Notes under the pieces: generated by a model
The model's database searches: none
What the model saw: the letters and a program-made list of their open reading frames with translations, nothing else
Told to the model about the DNA's origin: nothing
In this document: one piece after another, positions 57,401-63,400 of the stretch
Layout: every line of letters starts with the position of its first letter
Numbering within the stretch: the first letter of the stretch is position 1
Translations under genes and position numbers: made by a program
Assembly (NCBI RefSeq): GCF_040026395.1
Contig: NZ_CP157278.1
Span: 5,890,001 to 5,954,000, forward strand
Source: Pedobacter lusitanus
GTDB lineage: Bacteria > Bacteroidota > Bacteroidia > Sphingobacteriales > Sphingobacteriaceae
Direction of reading: 5' to 3'
DNA length: 64,000 nucleotides

Positions 57401-60400
57401 CAACAGAGCGGATTGGTCAGCAATAGTGTGGTACTGGCCAGAACCGGTAATTCAGGAGACAAACAATTGGTAGGTTACGTAGTTCCTGAAGTGGAATTCA
57501 GTAAAGAAGCCGTACAAAACTGGCTGAATACCAGGTTACCAGATTATATGGTGCCATCCCTGTGGGTAGTTATGGAAGAGATTCCATTAACCTCTAACGG
57601 AAAAGTAAACCGCAAAGCTTTACCGGAACCTGAGCTGGACAAAATGCTCAATACAGCATATGAAGCCCCACGCAATGAAACAGAAGAAAAACTGGTCGCT
57701 ATCTGGCAGGAATTATTAGGTCTGGACAGAATAGGTATACATGATAATTTCTTTGAGTTAGGTGGAGATTCTATCAATATAATCAGAGTTGTAAGTAAAG
57801 TAAGCCGTGTATTTAATAAAGAAGTAAAAGTATTTGAGGTTTACAAAGCTGCAACGATTATTCAGCTGGCAGTCATTGTAGACAGTAAATCAGCTGTTAA
57901 CAGGCAGCAAAGTGAGCTGTATCGACAAGTTATTACAGAAATTGCAGCGCTGAAAGATAACCTGTTGCCGCAGCTGGAAAACTCAGCAGCTATAGAGGAC
58001 ATCTATCCGATGAGTGATATAGAGCGCGGAATGATTTATGTTTCACAGTTTAATCCTAAAGATGCACTGTATCATGATCAGTTTGTCTGTCATATCCCTG
58101 CTGAATTTGATGCAGCAATACTACAAAAGGCTTATGGACTTCTGGCGGCCAAACATAGTATTTTAAGAACTGCTTTCAAACTGGATATAGATGGAAATGA
58201 TATCCAGATAGTCTATAAATCTGTAACACCGGTAATTCCAGTTTTTGATATCCGTGAATTGACCGGAAGAGCAATCAAAGATGAAGTAGAACAATATTTG
58301 GAAGAAGAAAGAGCTACTCCTTTCATTCCTGAACAGGCTCCATTATGGAGAGCTTCTGTCTTCCAGCAAAAAGATCAAAATATTCTGGTCTTCCAGTTTC
58401 ACCATGCTATCCTTGACGGCTGGAGTGTGGCCTCTTTGAATACTGAGTTATTCGGGTTATGCGGCCGTCTGATCAGTGAGCCTGAACATCCGGTATTGCC
58501 TACACTGAAAAGCAGCTATAAGGATTTTATTATTGAAAGCCAGCTCGCAAAATCAGACGATAAAAACATTGTATTCTGGAAAAATGAGCTGGAAGACTAT
58601 AAACGTCTCGATATATTTTCAGCCGAAAAAGAATTTGATGTACTGAATTATCAGTTCGATGCAAAGTTTGTTGCCTTGCTGAAAGAGCGGGTTAAACGTG
58701 ATAATCTTTCGGTGAAAGGTGTGGCATTAGGTGCATATCTGTATTCATTGAGTCTGCTGACCTACGAAAACGAGCTTACTCTTGGACTGGTTACCAATAA
58801 CAGACCACTGGTAGAAGATGCAGATCAGATACTGGGATGTTTCCTGAATACCAATCCGTTCAGATTTAAGCTTGATAAAGACCTGAACTGGAGTGACTAT
58901 TTCAATGCCATTGAAGATAAATTGCTGTCACTGAAAGAAAGAGACAGAACCAGTTTGTTTGATATTACAAAAGCTACCGGAGAACAGTCTTCACACGATA
59001 ATCCATTCTTTGATGTTCTGTTCAACTTTATCAATTTCCATGTTTACAACAAACTTGAAGAAGGAGTAACAGGAGTTAGTATTGATGACTCAGCTGAAGA
59101 ACAGCTCTCTATTGCAGAATATGAGCTGACCAATACTTACCTGGATTGTACCGTAAATACAACCGGAGATATCTTTTCTATACAGTATTCTTTACGCAGA
59201 AAATTAAAATCAGGAAAAACACTGGCAAATCTGCTTGAATATTTCAAAAATGTAATCAGTGCGTACATGAATAATTATTCAGCACCGGTTATAGCAAGCA
59301 ATATTTTACCTGCTGCTGAATCGCAGCAGTTACTGGAAGTATTCAGTGGGGTTGAGCAGAGCTATCAGCTTGATGAAACACTGGTTTCCCTATTCCACAG
59401 ACAAGCATTGGCCCATCCTGATGCTGTAGCCTTACTTGACCATGAAGAGGTACTGACTTACAGAGATCTGGATAGAAAATCCAATCAGCTGGCGCACTAC
59501 CTGAAAGGAAAAGGTGCCGGTGCAGAGATGCTGATACCAGTATGTATGGATCGTAGTGCCGAGCTGATTATCACGATGCTGGCTATCCTGAAAACAGGTG
59601 CTGCTTATGTGCCTGTAGATGCAGGTTATCCGCTGGAACGTATCACCTATATGCTGAATGACTGTCAGAGTCAGCTGGTTATTACCCATAAAAAATATGC
59701 GCATTTATGTCAGGGAGAGGATGTACAGACAGGGGTTGTCTGCCTGGACGAAGAAGCTGCGGTGATCTCAGATTATCCGGTTTCTGTACTGGTGGCGGAT
59801 GTTAATCCGCAGCAGCTGGCTTATGTAATTTACACTTCCGGTTCTACAGGCAGACCAAAAGGTGTTATGGTTGAACATCGCGGAGTGGTGAATCTGGTTA
59901 ACTGGCATATTGATACTTACCAGGTGACAGCAGAAAGCCGCTCGACTACGATGGCAAGTATTGGATTTGATGCATTTGGATGGGAAGTATGGCCTTACCT
60001 GAGTGCGGGAAGTACGCTGGTTATTCTGGATGACGATAAACGTCTTTCTCCGGAAGAGGTGGCCAAATGTTATATTTCTGCCAGCATCACTCATAGTTTT
60101 ATTGCAACAGGTTTAGTAACAGATATTCTGCATGCGCTGCATAACCGTGAAACTGCCCTTCAGTATTTACTGACAGGAGGAGATCGTTTACCAGCAATAG
60201 AGGCAGGAGGTTTACCATTTAAACTGGTCAACAATTACGGACCAACTGAAAATACGGTAGTTACTACCTATTATACATTAACGGCTGAAAAAGGAGAGGC
60301 TTTACCATCAATTGGTAAACCGGTAACCAATTCACGTGTTTATATTACGGATACTTTCTTCTCACTGACTCCACTGGGAGTACCGGGAGAATTGTGTGTC

Positions 60401-63400
60401 AGCGGGTCACAGCTGGCCAGGGGATATCTGAACCTGGATGAACAGACTGCAAAAGCATTTATTCCACATCCTTTTGTAAAAGGAGAACGCTTATACCGCA
60501 CAGGAGACTTAGTTCACTGGTTACCTGATGGAAATCTGGAATACCTGGGCAGAACAGACGAACAGGTGAAAATCAGGGGGTACCGTATTGAACTGGGTGA
60601 GATCGAGAGTGTGCTGCAACATACAGGTATGGTAAGTCAGGCTGTGGTATTAGCTAAGACTGATGCCAGTGGTATTAAACGTCTGGTTGCTTATGTGGTT
60701 CCTGAAGATAATTTTACCAGGGAGTCATTAACTGCAGAAATCAGGGTTAAGCTGCCTGAGTATATGATACCGCTGTTAATCACACTGGAACATATGCCAC
60801 TTACAGCCAATGGAAAAATCAACAGAAATGAATTGCCAGATCCGGAGGCAACAGGTTTAGCTGAAAATGTATATATAGCGCCGCGCAATGAAACTGAAAT
60901 AAAAATTGCAGCTATCTGGCAACAGTTATTACCAGCAGCCCGCATCGGCGTATACGATAACTTCTTTGAGCTGGGCGGACATTCTATTCTGGCGATCAGG
61001 TTGCTTGGCGCTATGCGCAGGGAACTGCAGATAGAAATGCAGGTGAAAGATCTTTTTGTTCATGCAACCATTGCTGCACTGGCGGCCTATGCAGCTCAGA
61101 CATCAGACAGGATTTTATTGCCGGCAATTACTGTACAACCTAAACCGGAATATATACCCCTGTCATTCGGACAGGAGCGTCTGTGGTTTATCGATCAGCT
61201 TGAAGGCAGTACACATTATCATATACCAGCTGTGCTGAAAATGCAGGGCCGGGTAAATATAGATGCCCTTGCTTATGCTGTACAGCAGGTGATTAATCGG
61301 CATGAAGTGTTAAGGACCGTAATTTTACAGGCACCACAGGATGGGAAGGTATACCAGCAGGTATTACCAGCCGATTCATGGAAACTGGAGGAAATAACCG
61401 GAGCTGAAGATATACAGGCAACTATAGTAGATTTTATAGATCGTCCATTTAACCTGGCAGCCGATCATATGCTGAGAGCAGCACTGATCACTTTGTCGCA
61501 GGATGAATTTATACTGGCAATGGTAATGCATCACATCTCTTCAGACGGATGGTCAGTTTCTATTATTGTCAATGAACTTACTGCACTTTACAACGCTTAT
61601 ACAACTAAGCAGGAAGCAGGTTTACAACCACTGTCTATACAATATGCTGACTATGCAATCTGGGAAAGAGAATATCTTACCGGCGCTGTACTGGCGCAGC
61701 AACAAGCGTATTGGGAAAAACAATTAGCCGGACTGGAGTCGCTGGAACTTCCAACTGATTACCCAAGACCGGCAATTCAAAGTACAAAGGGAGCGGTACT
61801 GCGTTTTGAAATCGAAGATGCCTTAACTGCCGGACTGCACCAGCTTTGTGGTCAGCAGGATGCCACCTTGTTCATGACTTTATTTGCTGCTTTCCAGGTA
61901 TTACTGCATCGCTATAGTGGTCAGGAGAATATCTGTGTCGGTACTCCGGTAGCAGGCAGAAGACAGCAGGAAGTAGAAGATCTGGCAGGATTTTTTGTGA
62001 ATACCCTGGCTATAAATACAGACTTGAGCGGTGCTCCTTCATTCAGTGATCTGCTTCAGCGTGTTAAAACAACATTGCTTGACGGATATGAGCATCAGGA
62101 TATGCCTTTTGAAAAAATTGTCGAGGCACTGGTAAAAACCAGGGACCTGAGCCGAAGTCCGTTGTTCCAGGTACTCTTTGTTATGCAGCAGACACTGGCA
62201 ACAACAGGTGCTGGTTTCAATGACGTGATTATATCAGCTGTAGAAAATGAACATGTAGTAGCTCAGTTTGACCTTACTTTCACTATTGGTGAAGAAGCAG
62301 GTAAATTACTGCTGAGCATAGATTATTGCACAGATCTTTTTGCAGAAGAAACCATTGCTGGTATGGGCAGACATTATAAACAGCTTTTAAGAGCGATTGT
62401 TAATGCGCCTTTACAGGATATTGGAGTTCTTGAAATGCTTACGCAGGAAGAAGAACACAACTTACTGCAAATTGGACAGGGGCCGCTGGTGGCTTATCCG
62501 CAGGAAGAAACTTTTGTTGGTCTGTTTGAAAAACAGGTAGCAGCAACACCTGAGGCAATTGCACTGGTTTATGAAAATAATAGTTTAACCTACACAGCGC
62601 TGAATGAACAGGCTAATCAGCTGGCTCATTATCTGCTGACGCTGGGAGTTACACCGGATACGATGATACCTGTATGTATAGGACGCTCCTTAGAGATGAT
62701 CGTTGCCATACTGGGGGTTATGAAAGCAGGTGCAGCTTATATACCGGTTGATACAAATTATCCGTCGCATCGTATCAGCTATCTGCTGGAAGATGCTAAA
62801 GCTAATATTGTTATCACAAGCAGTACAGTACGTAATGTACTACCAGAAACAGCAGCTGTAATTATCCTGATGGATAATGAAAAAGAACAGTTCAAACAAT
62901 ATCCTGCCGGTTCTCCCGCAGTAATTGCAGAACCAAAGGATTTATCATATGTAATTTATACTTCCGGTTCGACAGGTACACCAAAAGGAGTACTGGTAGA
63001 ACATGCCGGAATGCTGAACCACTTATTTGCCAAGGTGAATGACCTGCAGTTAAATGCAGATACGATTCTGGCTTATACCGCATCCTATACATTTGACATT
63101 TCTGTATGGCAGATGTTTGCTGCACTTTTATGTGGCGGTAGAACAGTTATTTATGATGACGTGCTGATTTTACAGCCCGTATCATTTATTGAACAGGTGG
63201 CAGCCGATAAAATCACCATTCTGGAGCTGGTTCCTTCTTATCTGAGAGCATTATTGCAGGAAGAAGCTGATGTAAAACTGGATGATCTGCAATATTTACT
63301 GGTAACCGGTGAAGCAGTGAATCAGCCTTTGCTGGAGCAATGGTTCAGTCATCCGGCTTATGGTAATATTCCTGTGGTTAACGCCTACGGACCAACCGAA

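Noticed and set aside
57890-58000. Possible epimerase after the GGDS carrier of module 4
   Set aside because: The next domain has the layout and A-domain neighbour of a condensation domain; no epimerase motif lies between T4 and C5.
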